Made by a program: the position numbers and the translations under genes
The notes under the pieces: generated by a model
Databases searched by the model: none
What the model saw: only the letters and a program-made list of their open reading frames with translations
What the model was told of the DNA's origin: nothing
Shown: in pieces, positions 33,750 to 42,617 of the stretch
How positions within the stretch are numbered: the first letter of the stretch is position 1
Layout: each line of letters opens with the position of its first letter
Origin: an uncultured Peptococcaceae bacterium
Lineage (GTDB): Bacteria; Bacillota; Peptococcia; Peptococcales; Peptococcaceae
DNA length: 64,000 nucleotides
NCBI GenBank assembly: GCA_900552455.1
Contig: URZX01000010.1
Coordinates: forward strand, 1 to 64,000
Direction: 5' to 3'

Positions 33750-35750
33750 ATGAAACCGTTATATAAGCAAAAATATCCACACGTTTTCGAACCACTGACC
33801 GTTGGTAAAAACAAGAACATTACATTTAAGAATCGTATTTTCCAAGCACCTGTTGGTGTTGGTGCTACCGGTGGCGGTGCGGATGATGGCCGCATGAATC
33901 TGATAGGTGTCGATTTTTGGACGGGTATTGCCCGCAGCGGTTTTGCTGGCTTCACTCTGCCAATGGAAGTGCCACATGATGGTAGCCATGATGGCGTTTA
34001 CAATGTCGATGAAGATAAGCACAATTACATGAACATGCATTTAATGCAGCGCTCCATTCATGCTTACGGAGCCAAGAGCTTTGCGGAGATTATTCATGGT
34101 GGTCCATGCATGATCCGTAAGGATATTCCACTCGTCGGTGCCGACAATCGTATTTACAACGGTCGTCCGGTAAAAGGTATGGACGAAAAGGATATGGAAG
34201 AGGCTATTGCTTTGTATGTCGAACAGGCTAAGCTCATTGTTCGTGGCGGCTTTGATGGTATCATGCTTCACTTTGCACATGGCTGGTTGCCACACGATTT
34301 TCTGTCTCCTCTGTCCAATCATCGTACTGACGAATATGGCGGTTCTGTTGAAAATCGCTGCCGTTTCCCACTCGCTATCTTAAAAGCTGTTCGTGAAGCA
34401 ATTGGTCCAGACATTTGTATCGAGTTGCGCCTTAACGGTAGCGATGACATGCCAGGGGGTATTACACCAGAAGATGCCGCGCAGCAGGTTTTAATTTTCC
34501 AGGAATACGCAGATATGATTCACATTTCCTGCGGAACCCGTATTGATGTAACCAGCCGTACCACGCAGATGCCAACCAGCTATTTCCCAGGGGCACATAA
34601 TGCTTATGCCAGTGAGATTGTTAAGAAAACACCTGGCGTAAAAATCCCGATTGGTACTGTAGGCGGCATTTATACTGTTGCTATTGCCGAAGAAGTTATC
34701 GCTAAAGGCCAGGCAGACTATGTACTTACTGCTCGCAGCGCCATTGCCGATCCAGATTTTCTTATCAAGGTTCGTGAAGGTCGTGAGGAAGATATTCGCC
34801 CATGCCTGCGATGCGATCTCTGCTTAGACCACGGTCGTCGCAAATCTCATTTTGTTGGCAAGGAACTTGTTATGGCAAGCGATGTTAGCTTTGACCGTCG
34901 TTGTGCAGTCAACCCAACAGCTATGCAGGGTGCGACAAAGAAACGGTTCCCAGCGCCAACACGTCTCAAAAAGATCGCCGTCATTGGCGGTGGTGTTGCA
35001 GGGATGAACGCAGCGCTGTCGGCAGCAGATCGTGGTCATGAGGTTATTCTTTATGAAAAAACCAACAAGCTTGGTGGTCAGGCCCTGCTTTCTGATGGGC
35101 TCTGGTTCAAACAGGAAATGAAGCTCTATCATGAATGGCTGGAACGACAGGTAAAGAAACATCCGAAAATCTATATTATGATGAACACGGAGGTCACCCG
35201 CGAAATGATGGAAGACTCCGATCCAGATGCAGTTATTGTTGCTGTTGGCGCTCATCAGTTTGTGCCGCCAATTCCTGGTATAGAAAAAGCAACGATGGCA
35301 TTTGACGTGTTCGGTAATGAAGATAAGCTTGGAAAGAAAGTGGTCATTGTTGGCGGTGGCTCCATTGGCTGCGAGCTGGGCATTCATCTTAACGAGCTGG
35401 GGCATGAAAGCACCGTCATTGAAATGACTCACTTCCTCTGTGGTTCCATGGAGCTGACATTGCGTTTGTCTACTCTGCAGTTTATGGAAAAACGCAATGT
35501 AACAAGTCGTCTGGACACCAAAGTAACCTCTATTGAAGACAATGGCGTTTGGATTGAAGACGAAGACGGCAATAAAGAATTTATTGAAGCGGATTCGGTT
35601 ATTATCAGTGCTGGCACAAGAGAAAACGCAGAAGAACGTGATCAGTTTATTGATGTGTCCTTTGATGTTATCAACATTGGCGATTGTCAGAAGGCTTCTG
35701 ATATTGCACACGCCGTCGAAAGCGGTTACGATGCTGGCGCAATTTTGTAA
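33750..35750 (+). CDS. Ene-reductase A1 (OYE-FAD-Fe/S, 2-enoate/dienoyl-CoA reductase family)
   Basis: A 666-residue three-part flavoenzyme. An FMN-binding TIM barrel (1-345; H-G-W-L-P-H-D-F-L-S-P then R-T-D-E-Y-G-G-S-V-E-N-R) is followed by a cluster motif with Cys352, 355, 358 and 385, then FAD- and NAD(P)H-binding Rossmann units (V-I-G-G-G-V-A-G and V-G-G-G-S-I-G). Family members pass electrons NAD(P)H-FAD-Fe/S-FMN to an activated C=C bond. The Tyr proton donor of 2,4-dienoyl-CoA reductase is Trp179 here. The Cys spacing is CxxCxxC then 26 residues, not CxxCxxxCx11C. Type A marks: H-G-G-P-C-M and K-G-M-D-E-K-D-M-E-E. No signal peptide, so cytosolic. Divergent from LysR 1. Substrate unknown. 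Confidence 0.87.
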   Translation: MKPLYKQKYPHVFEPLTVGKNKNITFKNRIFQAPVGVGATGGGADDGRMNLIGVDFWTGIARSGFAGFTLPMEVPHDGSHDGVYNVDEDKHNYMNMHLMQRSIHAYGAKSFAEIIHGGPCMIRKDIPLVGADNRIYNGRPVKGMDEKDMEEAIALYVEQAKLIVRGGFDGIMLHFAHGWLPHDFLSPLSNHRTDEYGGSVENRCRFPLAILKAVREAIGPDICIELRLNGSDDMPGGITPEDAAQQVLIFQEYADMIHISCGTRIDVTSRTTQMPTSYFPGAHNAYASEIVKKTPGVKIPIGTVGGIYTVAIAEEVIAKGQADYVLTARSAIADPDFLIKVREGREEDIRPCLRCDLCLDHGRRKSHFVGKELVMASDVSFDRRCAVNPTAMQGATKKRFPAPTRLKKIAVIGGGVAGMNAALSAADRGHEVILYEKTNKLGGQALLSDGLWFKQEMKLYHEWLERQVKKHPKIYIMMNTEVTREMMEDSDPDAVIVAVGAHQFVPPIPGIEKATMAFDVFGNEDKLGKKVVIVGGGSIGCELGIHLNELGHESTVIEMTHFLCGSMELTLRLSTLQFMEKRNVTSRLDTKVTSIEDNGVWIEDEDGNKEFIEADSVIISAGTRENAEERDQFIDVSFDVINIGDCQKASDIAHAVESGYDAGAIL

Positions 35751-35763
35751 TTAGAATAAGGAG

Positions 35764-35807
35764 AGTAGTGGACGAACGGCGAGTGGTCGTTTGTTCACTA
35801 CTTTTTA
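35764..35807 (+). terminator. Terminator of ene-reductase A1
   Basis: AGTAGTGGACGAAC / GTTTGTTCACTACT stem and T5. Confidence 0.85.
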
Positions 35808-35951
35808 TTATATGTCATCTTTGGCGGAGATAAAGCCATATAAAAAACGAAAATAACCTGTTGGCACTGAAAAGAAGATATAATAGTTAAAATGTTAGAA
35901 CCAATTAAACAAATGGACGTGTCAGATTTCAAAGCTGAAAGGAGGGAGTTT

Positions 35952-36878
35952 ATGCATCTTGAAGATATTGGCTATTTTGTAAAAGTGATTGATTGCGGAT
36001 CTATTAACAAAGCCGCACGTGAACTTGCCATGACTCAGCCGGCGCTCAGTGCCTCTATGAATCGTATGGAACAGGAGTTGGGCATTAAGCTGTTGAAACG
36101 CTCCTATAGAGGGGTCATCCCAACGGATGCTGGCGAAAAGCTTTATCAAGAAGCTGCTGTTGTATTGCAAACCATCGATGGATGGTATCATTTAGGTGAT
36201 AGTAGGGAAGAAGATAGATTGTCCGGCGATGTGCATCTTTTGACTGTGCCGACGGCATATGATTTTCTCACCAGAAAGCTGCTGGCGGCAGATATAGATG
36301 ACAAGGCGCGTGATATACAGGTTTTCTTCCATAAATGTCATCGCGATGTATTTATGGAAAAACTATTTACAGATAAAATCAATATTGGTATCACATCGAT
36401 CTATTCCTATGAACTGGAAAAAACCGTGCAGGCCATTGAACGGCAGAACTGGCACGCGTATATCCTCCATGAGGAAGAGCGTGAGGTCTTGATGAGCTGC
36501 GAAAATATGTATGCCGATCGCACTTCATTGAAGGTTGCTGATCTTTCGGCGCTGACACTGGCTTGCTACACCTACACTGCTGATACGATTAAAAGCCAGT
36601 ACAAGCAATATTTTAATCCCAATCATTGCTATTATCTTGATGGTGAAAACAGCATACTGCAGATTGTAGCAGAGAATAAAGCCGTTGCTGTTTATCCACC
36701 TAAATTGTTTAGCGATCATTTCTTAATAAAAAATGGATCAATTATTTCTAAGCCGGTCGAGGATTTGGTACTGCCGGCGACCTATCTCCTATTGTATCCG
36801 GACTCAGAGCTGCTTTCTTCTGCGGAAAAGGCGATTATTGCGCGGATCAAGGAAGAATTTCTGGAGTTAAATTATTAA
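35952..36878 (+). CDS. LysR-family regulator 2 of the ene-reductase array
   Basis: A 308-residue LysR protein beginning M-H-L-E-D-I-G-Y-F-V-K-V-I; the helix-turn-helix is A-R-E-L-A-M-T-Q-P-A-L-S-A-S-M-N-R-M-E. ATG 35952 is chosen because GGAGGG precedes it; the frame is open 60 bases further up. It faces the SLC13 permease at 36983-38434 tail to tail. Likely controls the permease and/or ene-reductase B1, inference only. Confidence 0.86.
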   Translation: MHLEDIGYFVKVIDCGSINKAARELAMTQPALSASMNRMEQELGIKLLKRSYRGVIPTDAGEKLYQEAAVVLQTIDGWYHLGDSREEDRLSGDVHLLTVPTAYDFLTRKLLAADIDDKARDIQVFFHKCHRDVFMEKLFTDKINIGITSIYSYELEKTVQAIERQNWHAYILHEEEREVLMSCENMYADRTSLKVADLSALTLACYTYTADTIKSQYKQYFNPNHCYYLDGENSILQIVAENKAVAVYPPKLFSDHFLIKNGSIISKPVEDLVLPATYLLLYPDSELLSSAEKAIIARIKEEFLELNY

Positions 36879-36897
36879 GCCATCATTTATTATATAG

Positions 36898-36938
36898 AAA
36901 CAAACACGACACCGGAACCTTTGGTGTCGTGTTTGTTT
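36898..36938. terminator. Bidirectional terminator between LysR 2 and permease 1
   Basis: CAAACACGACACC / GGTGTCGTGTTTG perfect 13-bp stem with A and T tracts on either side. Confidence 0.85.
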
Positions 36939-36982
36939 TATAGGTGTTTATGTCAGAAATAGTTCGGTACCGGGAGCCGCCA

Positions 36983-38434
36983 TTACATAACGAGATTTGC
37001 CAGTGGGTACATAACCACAAAACAGATAACCAATGTGTAGGCGGCGCAAATCAAACCAAGAATGTAAGGTTTTTTACCAGGGATCCATTCAGGCAGAGCA
37101 AAGATCAGAGAAGCCGTCGCGCTGGCTGGAGGTGTGCAATATCCGGCGTTTGTTGTGAAGATCAGGCAGGTAAGCAGGACTGGCAGATTTGCGCCGGTAG
37201 AGATACCGATGGAGAGCAGAATTGGTGTAAGCATTGCGCAAACAGACTGGTTGTTGGCGACGTTTGTCAGAACCAGACCGATCAGAGCGAGAATAAAGGT
37301 CATCATCAGCGGGCTCTTGCCTTCGACCATTGGCTGAATAATGGTGGTCAGCCATGCCTGAATACCGGTTGCTTCGTCGGTGAATGCAGAACCGATGGTC
37401 AGTGCGAAGGCGAGAATGAAGATAACGCCCCAGCTAATACCGACAGAGAACAATTCTGCCATATTTTTCCCGTCTTTCCATTTCAAACCGTACCAGAGAA
37501 GAACGGCGACGGCAATGATGGCCGGTGTGCCGAGGCTCTTCAGGAAACCGGAAATAGGAACGGAGGTGTCAACGAAGTTCGGGATCATGACAACGATAAT
37601 GACGACACAGAAGAACGCCAGCACAAGCTTCTGATAGGTGTTGAGCTTTGGCAGTTCCTTGATATCTGCAGCTTTGTTGGTGATTGCAGAAACGTCAGGC
37701 TTAAAGATGTAACGCATTGTCAAGAAATAAACCGTTGCATAAACCAATGTTGTAACAACAATGACGAGCATATAGCCAGGATAGTTGATTGGATCGCCGC
37801 CTAAAGCCTCGTAGCTGGAGAAGGCGACGAGCGGCAGAGATTTGTATGGAAGAAGAATATAAGAAGTACCACCGATGGTAAATGTACCGAAAAGTACGAG
37901 GATACTCCACATATTACCAGGCTTGAGGCCTAAAACTTTGGAAATTTCCATGACCAGAGGAATCATAATGAGCATGGCAGCAGTGGCTGTGACCATAAAA
38001 TAGAGGACACATGTTGCAATCCAGATCATGACAGCCAGGAGATATGGTCTGCCCTGAGCGAATTTGCGTGAAACAATCCAGCGGGCGATAAATTCAGTGA
38101 TACCGGCTGCGTTGATGATGTTCGTGAAAAGGAAGAAGAACAGCATCAGCATGACGTTGTTATGCCCGAAGCCCATGGTGAAGACTTCTGGCACAGTGTG
38201 CCAACCGCTGACACCGAGGAGCACCAGGCCAAACAGGGATGGCCAGAAGATATCCCCGCAAAGTAGCCAGCCCCAGACAACCCCAAGGAAAATCCCGAGA
38301 ATTTCTACGCCTAATGGAGTTAAAGGATCACTTGGTGTAACAACATACTTAAAACCAATCATAATTGCAATAGCGATAATCGAATTGATTGCATAACCAG
38401 GTGTTAAATTTGTCATACGTGTTCGCGCACTCAT
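36983..38434 (-). CDS. SLC13/DASS-type anion permease 1 of the array
   Basis: A 483-residue polytopic membrane protein (about 12 helices) of the SLC13-like fold. Shared array signatures are S-D-P-L-T-P-L-G-V-E-I-L-G-I near the N-terminus, L-M-L-F-F-F-L-F-T-N-I, G-G-T-S-Y-I-L-L-P-Y-K-S-L-P-L, and T-N-V-A-N-N-Q-S-V-C-A in the second half (substrate/Na site region). ATG 38434 follows AAAGGGGG; the frame extends 13 codons further without a site. It is divergent from ene-reductase B1, sharing a 337-base intergenic region with an 18-bp perfect palindrome. Probably imports the substrate of B1 (inference). Confidence 0.83.
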   Translation of the reverse strand: MSARTRMTNLTPGYAINSIIAIAIMIGFKYVVTPSDPLTPLGVEILGIFLGVVWGWLLCGDIFWPSLFGLVLLGVSGWHTVPEVFTMGFGHNNVMLMLFFFLFTNIINAAGITEFIARWIVSRKFAQGRPYLLAVMIWIATCVLYFMVTATAAMLIMIPLVMEISKVLGLKPGNMWSILVLFGTFTIGGTSYILLPYKSLPLVAFSSYEALGGDPINYPGYMLVIVVTTLVYATVYFLTMRYIFKPDVSAITNKAADIKELPKLNTYQKLVLAFFCVVIIVVMIPNFVDTSVPISGFLKSLGTPAIIAVAVLLWYGLKWKDGKNMAELFSVGISWGVIFILAFALTIGSAFTDEATGIQAWLTTIIQPMVEGKSPLMMTFILALIGLVLTNVANNQSVCAMLTPILLSIGISTGANLPVLLTCLIFTTNAGYCTPPASATASLIFALPEWIPGKKPYILGLICAAYTLVICFVVMYPLANLVM

Positions 38435-38771
38435 AATAAATAACCCCCTTTTGAAGAATAGATGATTTGACACGTGCGCTTATGGAATCCATAAATTATG
38501 GTTTCATTTAATCACATTCAGGCTTGTCTGGGTAATCCTAATGTTTTTATACCCGGGTATAAATATGGATTTTATAAATTGGATTTATTAAATTTGAGCC
38601 AAACGAAATGATATAAATTACATCTATAGCCACCTATAGCAATTTGAGGATTAGGCGCTTCTGCAGCGATGTGTTACGATAGCTTCAGTAGGAAAACAAA
38701 AAGCTTGACGTTTTTGTAATTGTTTATGAGGAGTGTGTAGTCAATGTTTTTATTTAGGAGGATGAACGACT
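38435..38771. promoter_or_regulatory. Divergent control region of permease 1 and ene-reductase B1
   Basis: No gene. It holds an 18-bp perfect palindrome TTTATACCCGGGTATAAA (38546-38563), a smaller one CCATAA-A-TTATGG (38489-38501), and two CTATAG blocks ten bases apart (38624-38629, 38634-38639). A TACGAT -10 candidate (38675-38680) has no good -35. The long leader (about 85 bases) before B1 is otherwise featureless. Confidence 0.5.
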
Positions 38772-40763
38772 ATGAAACCGATTTATAAGGAAAAATACCC
38801 TCACCTGTTTGAACCGATGGTTATCAAACGTGGCAAAAAGACCTTCCGCTTTAATAATCGCGCTCTTGTGGCGCCAATTGGCTCCGGTGCTACCGGTGGT
38901 GGGGAAGATAGTGATGGCCGTATCAACACATTTGGTATCGATTTCTGGATGCGTTATATTCAGGGCGGCTTCTCTTCTGTATGTTTGCCAATGGAAGTTC
39001 CAATCGACGGTGGTCATGAACATATGTTCAATGTTAATCCAAAGACCTGCAATCAGATGAACTTCCAAAGACTGCAGCGCGCTGTGCACGCATTCAATGG
39101 TCTGACTTTTGCAGAATTCCTGCATTGCGGTCCATACACTTATCTGCCAGGCTATCCAAAGCTGGCTGCTGACGATGAACCGCATCTTGGTGCGCGTGCC
39201 TGCACTCGGGAAGATATCGATGATATTGTTAAACTTCACGCAGAATATGCAGGCTGGCTGAAGACAGCGCGCTTTGACGGCATCTGCCTGCATTTTGCAC
39301 ACGGCTGGCTCTTTAACTATTTCCTTTCCCCAGCTACCAACCATCGTACCGATGAATTTGGCGGCAGTGTTGAAAATCGTTGCCGTTTCCCACTTATGGT
39401 TATCAAAGCGGTGCGTGAAGTTGTTGGCGATGATATGCTGATCGAGCTTCGTCTCAATGGTAACGATGAAGTTGAAGGCGGTATTACTCCTGAAGAATGT
39501 GCAGAGCAGGTTAAAATTTTCGAACCGTATGTTGACATGGTTCATATCAGCTGCGCACATCGTCTGGATGCGATGACTCGACCAAAACAGTTCCCTACAG
39601 GTTTCCAGCGCGTGGCTCATAATGCGTATGCCAGTGAGATCGTTAAGAAATCCGGCGTCAAGATCCCTGTTGGTGTTGTTGGCGGGATCTATACGCCGGA
39701 AGTTGCTGAAGAAGTGTTGGCCAAAGGACAGGCTGATTATGTTCTCATGGCACGTTCTGCAATGGCTGACCCTGAGATTATCAAGAAGGCAAAGGAAGGC
39801 CGAGAGGACGATATCATTCCATGCTTGCGTTGCAACTATTGCATGGACAATGGCCGCCGTGTTGCCATTTCCAAAGATCTGCATCTGCTGAAGCATCCAA
39901 GCTATGACCGTCATTGCATGGTTAATCCAATGCAGTTCCAGAGTGCGCAGAAGAGCATCATCAAGCCAGCAGATCGTCAGAAGAAAATCGCCGTCATTGG
40001 TGGCGGTGTTGCCGGGATGGAAGCAGCGATCAGCTGCGCGGACCGCGGTCACGAAGTGGTTCTCTATGAAAAGACCGATAAGCTTGGCGGACAGGCGTTG
40101 CTTTCTGATGTTATGTGGTTCAAAAAAGAAATGAAGCTCTTCCATGAATATCTCGAACATCAGGTCAAGAAACGTATTAATATCACGGTCGTTATGAATA
40201 CTGAAGTAACTCCTGAGCTTATTGATGAACTTGATCCAGACGCGGTTATTGTTGCAGTTGGTGCGGACCAGATTGTTCCTCCAATTCCAGGTATTGAAAA
40301 AGCTCAGATGGCGTTCGATGTATTTGGTAATGAAGATAAAGTTGGTAAGAAGGTTGTTATCGTTGGTGGTGGCGCTATTGGTATCGAAATGGGCATTCAT
40401 CTCAATGGTCTTGGTCATGAAAGCACGATCGTCGAAATGGGTGAATACATTGGCGAAAAGTGCCAGCTTACTGAACGTACCGCTTACATCAATGCGATGA
40501 ATGAAAACAACGTGAAGACAATGGTCAACACTAAGGTTGTTGAGATTACTGATGATGGTGCTGTTGTTGAAGATGCGGATGGAAATAAGCAGCTCCTCGA
40601 AGCAGATACTGTTATCATCTGTGCAGGAACCAAACCACTGGAAGAAGAACGCGATAAGTTTATTGACTGTGCATTTGATGTTATCAATGTTGGTGACTGT
40701 GTTGAAGCATCTACGATTGTTCACGCTGTTCATACCGGTTTCGATGCAGGGCTGACCTTATAA
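38772..40763 (+). CDS. Ene-reductase B1 (OYE-FAD-Fe/S family)
   Basis: A 663-residue paralogue of the enzyme at 33750 with the same barrel, cluster and FAD/NAD(P)H modules. It belongs to a second type: H-C-G-P-Y in place of H-G-G-P-C next to the flavin, V-P-I-D-G-G-H-E-H-M-F-N-V-N-P-K-T-C, and a cluster reading C-L-R-C-N-Y-C-M-D with the fourth Cys 24 residues on. The barrel has H-G-W-L-F-N-Y-F-L-S-P (Trp at the Tyr position). Differences from type A centre on the active-site face of the barrel, so a different substrate is likely. AGGAGGATG precedes the ATG. Cytosolic. Confidence 0.87.
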   Translation: MKPIYKEKYPHLFEPMVIKRGKKTFRFNNRALVAPIGSGATGGGEDSDGRINTFGIDFWMRYIQGGFSSVCLPMEVPIDGGHEHMFNVNPKTCNQMNFQRLQRAVHAFNGLTFAEFLHCGPYTYLPGYPKLAADDEPHLGARACTREDIDDIVKLHAEYAGWLKTARFDGICLHFAHGWLFNYFLSPATNHRTDEFGGSVENRCRFPLMVIKAVREVVGDDMLIELRLNGNDEVEGGITPEECAEQVKIFEPYVDMVHISCAHRLDAMTRPKQFPTGFQRVAHNAYASEIVKKSGVKIPVGVVGGIYTPEVAEEVLAKGQADYVLMARSAMADPEIIKKAKEGREDDIIPCLRCNYCMDNGRRVAISKDLHLLKHPSYDRHCMVNPMQFQSAQKSIIKPADRQKKIAVIGGGVAGMEAAISCADRGHEVVLYEKTDKLGGQALLSDVMWFKKEMKLFHEYLEHQVKKRINITVVMNTEVTPELIDELDPDAVIVAVGADQIVPPIPGIEKAQMAFDVFGNEDKVGKKVVIVGGGAIGIEMGIHLNGLGHESTIVEMGEYIGEKCQLTERTAYINAMNENNVKTMVNTKVVEITDDGAVVEDADGNKQLLEADTVIICAGTKPLEEERDKFIDCAFDVINVGDCVEASTIVHAVHTGFDAGLTL

Positions 40764-40801
40764 GATAGTTAGCACTTTCCCTTCATTTTTGTTAATTGAT
40801 T

Positions 40802-40835
40802 GGCCAGAGCAGTCCAAGGTCTGCTCTGGCTTTCG
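40802..40835 (+). terminator. Terminator of ene-reductase B1
   Basis: GCCAGAGCAG / CTGCTCTGGC stem followed by TTTCG; weak T run. Confidence 0.65.
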
Positions 40836-40899
40836 TATATTTAGAAATGGGAGAAGCTGTTACAAGGCGGGCATATATCCCGATATAAAATGTAAAAAT

Positions 40900-40929
40900 T
40901 TGCTGCGCAAGTTATGGGTGCCATACAAT
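40900..40929 (+). promoter_or_regulatory. Promoter of permease 2
   Basis: TTGCTG (40900-40905), 18-base spacer, TACAAT (40924-40929). CGGG-CATATAT-CCCG inverted repeat (40868-40882) lies just upstream in activator position. Confidence 0.5.
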
Positions 40930-40973
40930 TAATTTATGAATATTGGCGTTCTGTTTGAAGGGAGGTCCTGTGT

Positions 40974-42437
40974 ATGGATGAGCATGTTATTCCGAGCAAG
41001 GTGCGCAGCGAACGCTCACCGGCGTATATTATCAACAGCGTGATTGCCCTTATAATTATGATTGGGTTTAAATATGTGGTGCCGGCCTCCGATCCATTGA
41101 CACCACTGGGAGTGGAGATCCTTGGTATTCTCCTTGGAACTTTATATGGCTGGTTGATTGTTGATGATGTTATTTGGCCGAGCATTGCGTGCCTGATTCT
41201 GCTGGGGCTAAGTGGATTTATGACAGTGCCGGAGGCTTTTGCAGAAGGCTTCGGGAATAATAGCGTACTGCTTATGCTGTTTTTCTTCCTGTTTACCAAT
41301 ATCCTCAATTCTGCGGGTATTATCGAGTTTATCGCCAAATGGATTGCAACACGGAAAATTGCTTACGGAAAGCCGTGGGTATTGTCGATACTATTGATGT
41401 TTGCTGGCATTGCCTGCTTTTTCATGGTTTCTGGTACAGCAGCGTTTCTTGTGATGATGCCGCTGGTCAAAAGTATTGCCTCACTTTATGAATTCAGGCC
41501 TGGATCAAAATGGCCGCTGGCAATTATTTTTGGCTTCGTTTACGTTGGCAGCACGAGTTATATCCTTCTGCCGTATAAATCTCTGCCGTTAATTGTTTTT
41601 GGGGTATACGAAGCAACCACTGGTGAAGAAATTGCGGTAGGACCGTATATGTTTATTATTGCAGTTTCGACAGTGGTGGCTCTGGGTTTCTTTTTTTTCT
41701 TTACCAAGTTTATACTCAAGCCCGATGTAAGACCAATCGTTGAGCATGACATCGATACATCGAAGCCATTAGTATTGACGAGCTATCAGAAATTTGTGCT
41801 CGGCTATTTCTGCGTGGTGCTTTTACTGCTTATTTTGCCGAATCTGCTTCCAGCTTCTTTGCCGATTATCGGCACGCTGAAAGAAATTGGCAACGTTGGC
41901 ATGCTGTTGCTTTCGATTGTGGTTTTTCTGGCGCTTCAGATTAAAGACAGCATTACATTAAACGAGTTGTTTGCGCAAAATGTTGCCTGGAGAATCATTT
42001 TTCTACTCGCAGCCGCTATGGCTATTGCTAAACCGTTTACTGCAGAGGAGACAGGAATATCGGCGTGGATCGTTGAATTGGTTACACCGATCGTTGCGGG
42101 AAGAAGTACATTTATGTTTATTGTGCTGATTAGTGTGATTTGTGCCGTATTGGTCAATCTTGCTAATAACCAGGCGATCTGTGCGCTTTTTACGCCAATC
42201 GTTCTTACTGTCGGAACGGCTTTGGATGCTAACCTGCCGATGTTGGTCGTTTGTATGATGGCAGCCTGTAATGTTGGCATCATTACTCCGCCGGCAACAA
42301 CTTTGAGCGCCTTGCTGCACAGCGAGACAGCATGGATACCAGGACGACTGGCCTATGTATATGGATTTATCTATACGATGTTCAATCTTTTAAACACCAT
42401 ATTTATTATCTATCCGCTAAGCGCACTGCTGTTATAA
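40974..42437 (+). CDS. SLC13/DASS-type anion permease 2 of the array
   Basis: A 487-residue paralogue of permease 1 and close paralogue of the next gene. S-D-P-L-T-P-L-G-V-E-I-L-G-I-L, F-F-F-L-F-T-N-I-L-N-S-A-G-I-I-E-F, Y-I-L-L-P-Y-K-S-L-P-L-I-V-F-G and L-A-N-N-Q-A-I-C-A-L-F-T-P are conserved between them. About 12 membrane helices. GGGAGG precedes ATG 40974. It has its own promoter, and a second promoter lies before its tandem partner, so the two can be expressed separately. Confidence 0.83.
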   Translation: MDEHVIPSKVRSERSPAYIINSVIALIIMIGFKYVVPASDPLTPLGVEILGILLGTLYGWLIVDDVIWPSIACLILLGLSGFMTVPEAFAEGFGNNSVLLMLFFFLFTNILNSAGIIEFIAKWIATRKIAYGKPWVLSILLMFAGIACFFMVSGTAAFLVMMPLVKSIASLYEFRPGSKWPLAIIFGFVYVGSTSYILLPYKSLPLIVFGVYEATTGEEIAVGPYMFIIAVSTVVALGFFFFFTKFILKPDVRPIVEHDIDTSKPLVLTSYQKFVLGYFCVVLLLLILPNLLPASLPIIGTLKEIGNVGMLLLSIVVFLALQIKDSITLNELFAQNVAWRIIFLLAAAMAIAKPFTAEETGISAWIVELVTPIVAGRSTFMFIVLISVICAVLVNLANNQAICALFTPIVLTVGTALDANLPMLVVCMMAACNVGIITPPATTLSALLHSETAWIPGRLAYVYGFIYTMFNLLNTIFIIYPLSALLL

Positions 42438-42480
42438 AGCGCTTTTGGGATTGTTTCGGGGAAGAATGGGCGGCTTATAT

Positions 42481-42544
42481 AATTCCTTTATAACGCCATA
42501 TATAATTGAAGGAATTGATAGCTCGGAAATGGGTTTGATATAAT
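42481..42544 (+). promoter_or_regulatory. Promoter and inverted repeat before permease 3
   Basis: AATTCCTT (42481-42488) and AAGGAATT (42509-42516) form an inverted repeat whose right arm abuts TTGATA (42515-42520); an 18-base spacer leads to TATAAT (42539-42544). The overlap with the -35 box suggests a regulator site. Confidence 0.55.
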
Positions 42545-42617
42545 TTCTTTATAAGAAAAGATCGATCCTTCTTAGGGAACCTGTTAATCTTCTTAAAAAT
42601 GAAGGGGTGTTTATGTT

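Noticed and set aside
38754..40733. A 659-codon minus-strand frame
   Set aside because: Exact shadow of ene-reductase B1. A similar shadow occurs opposite B2 (47320-49317). Both arise because the sense codons avoid those whose complements are stops.
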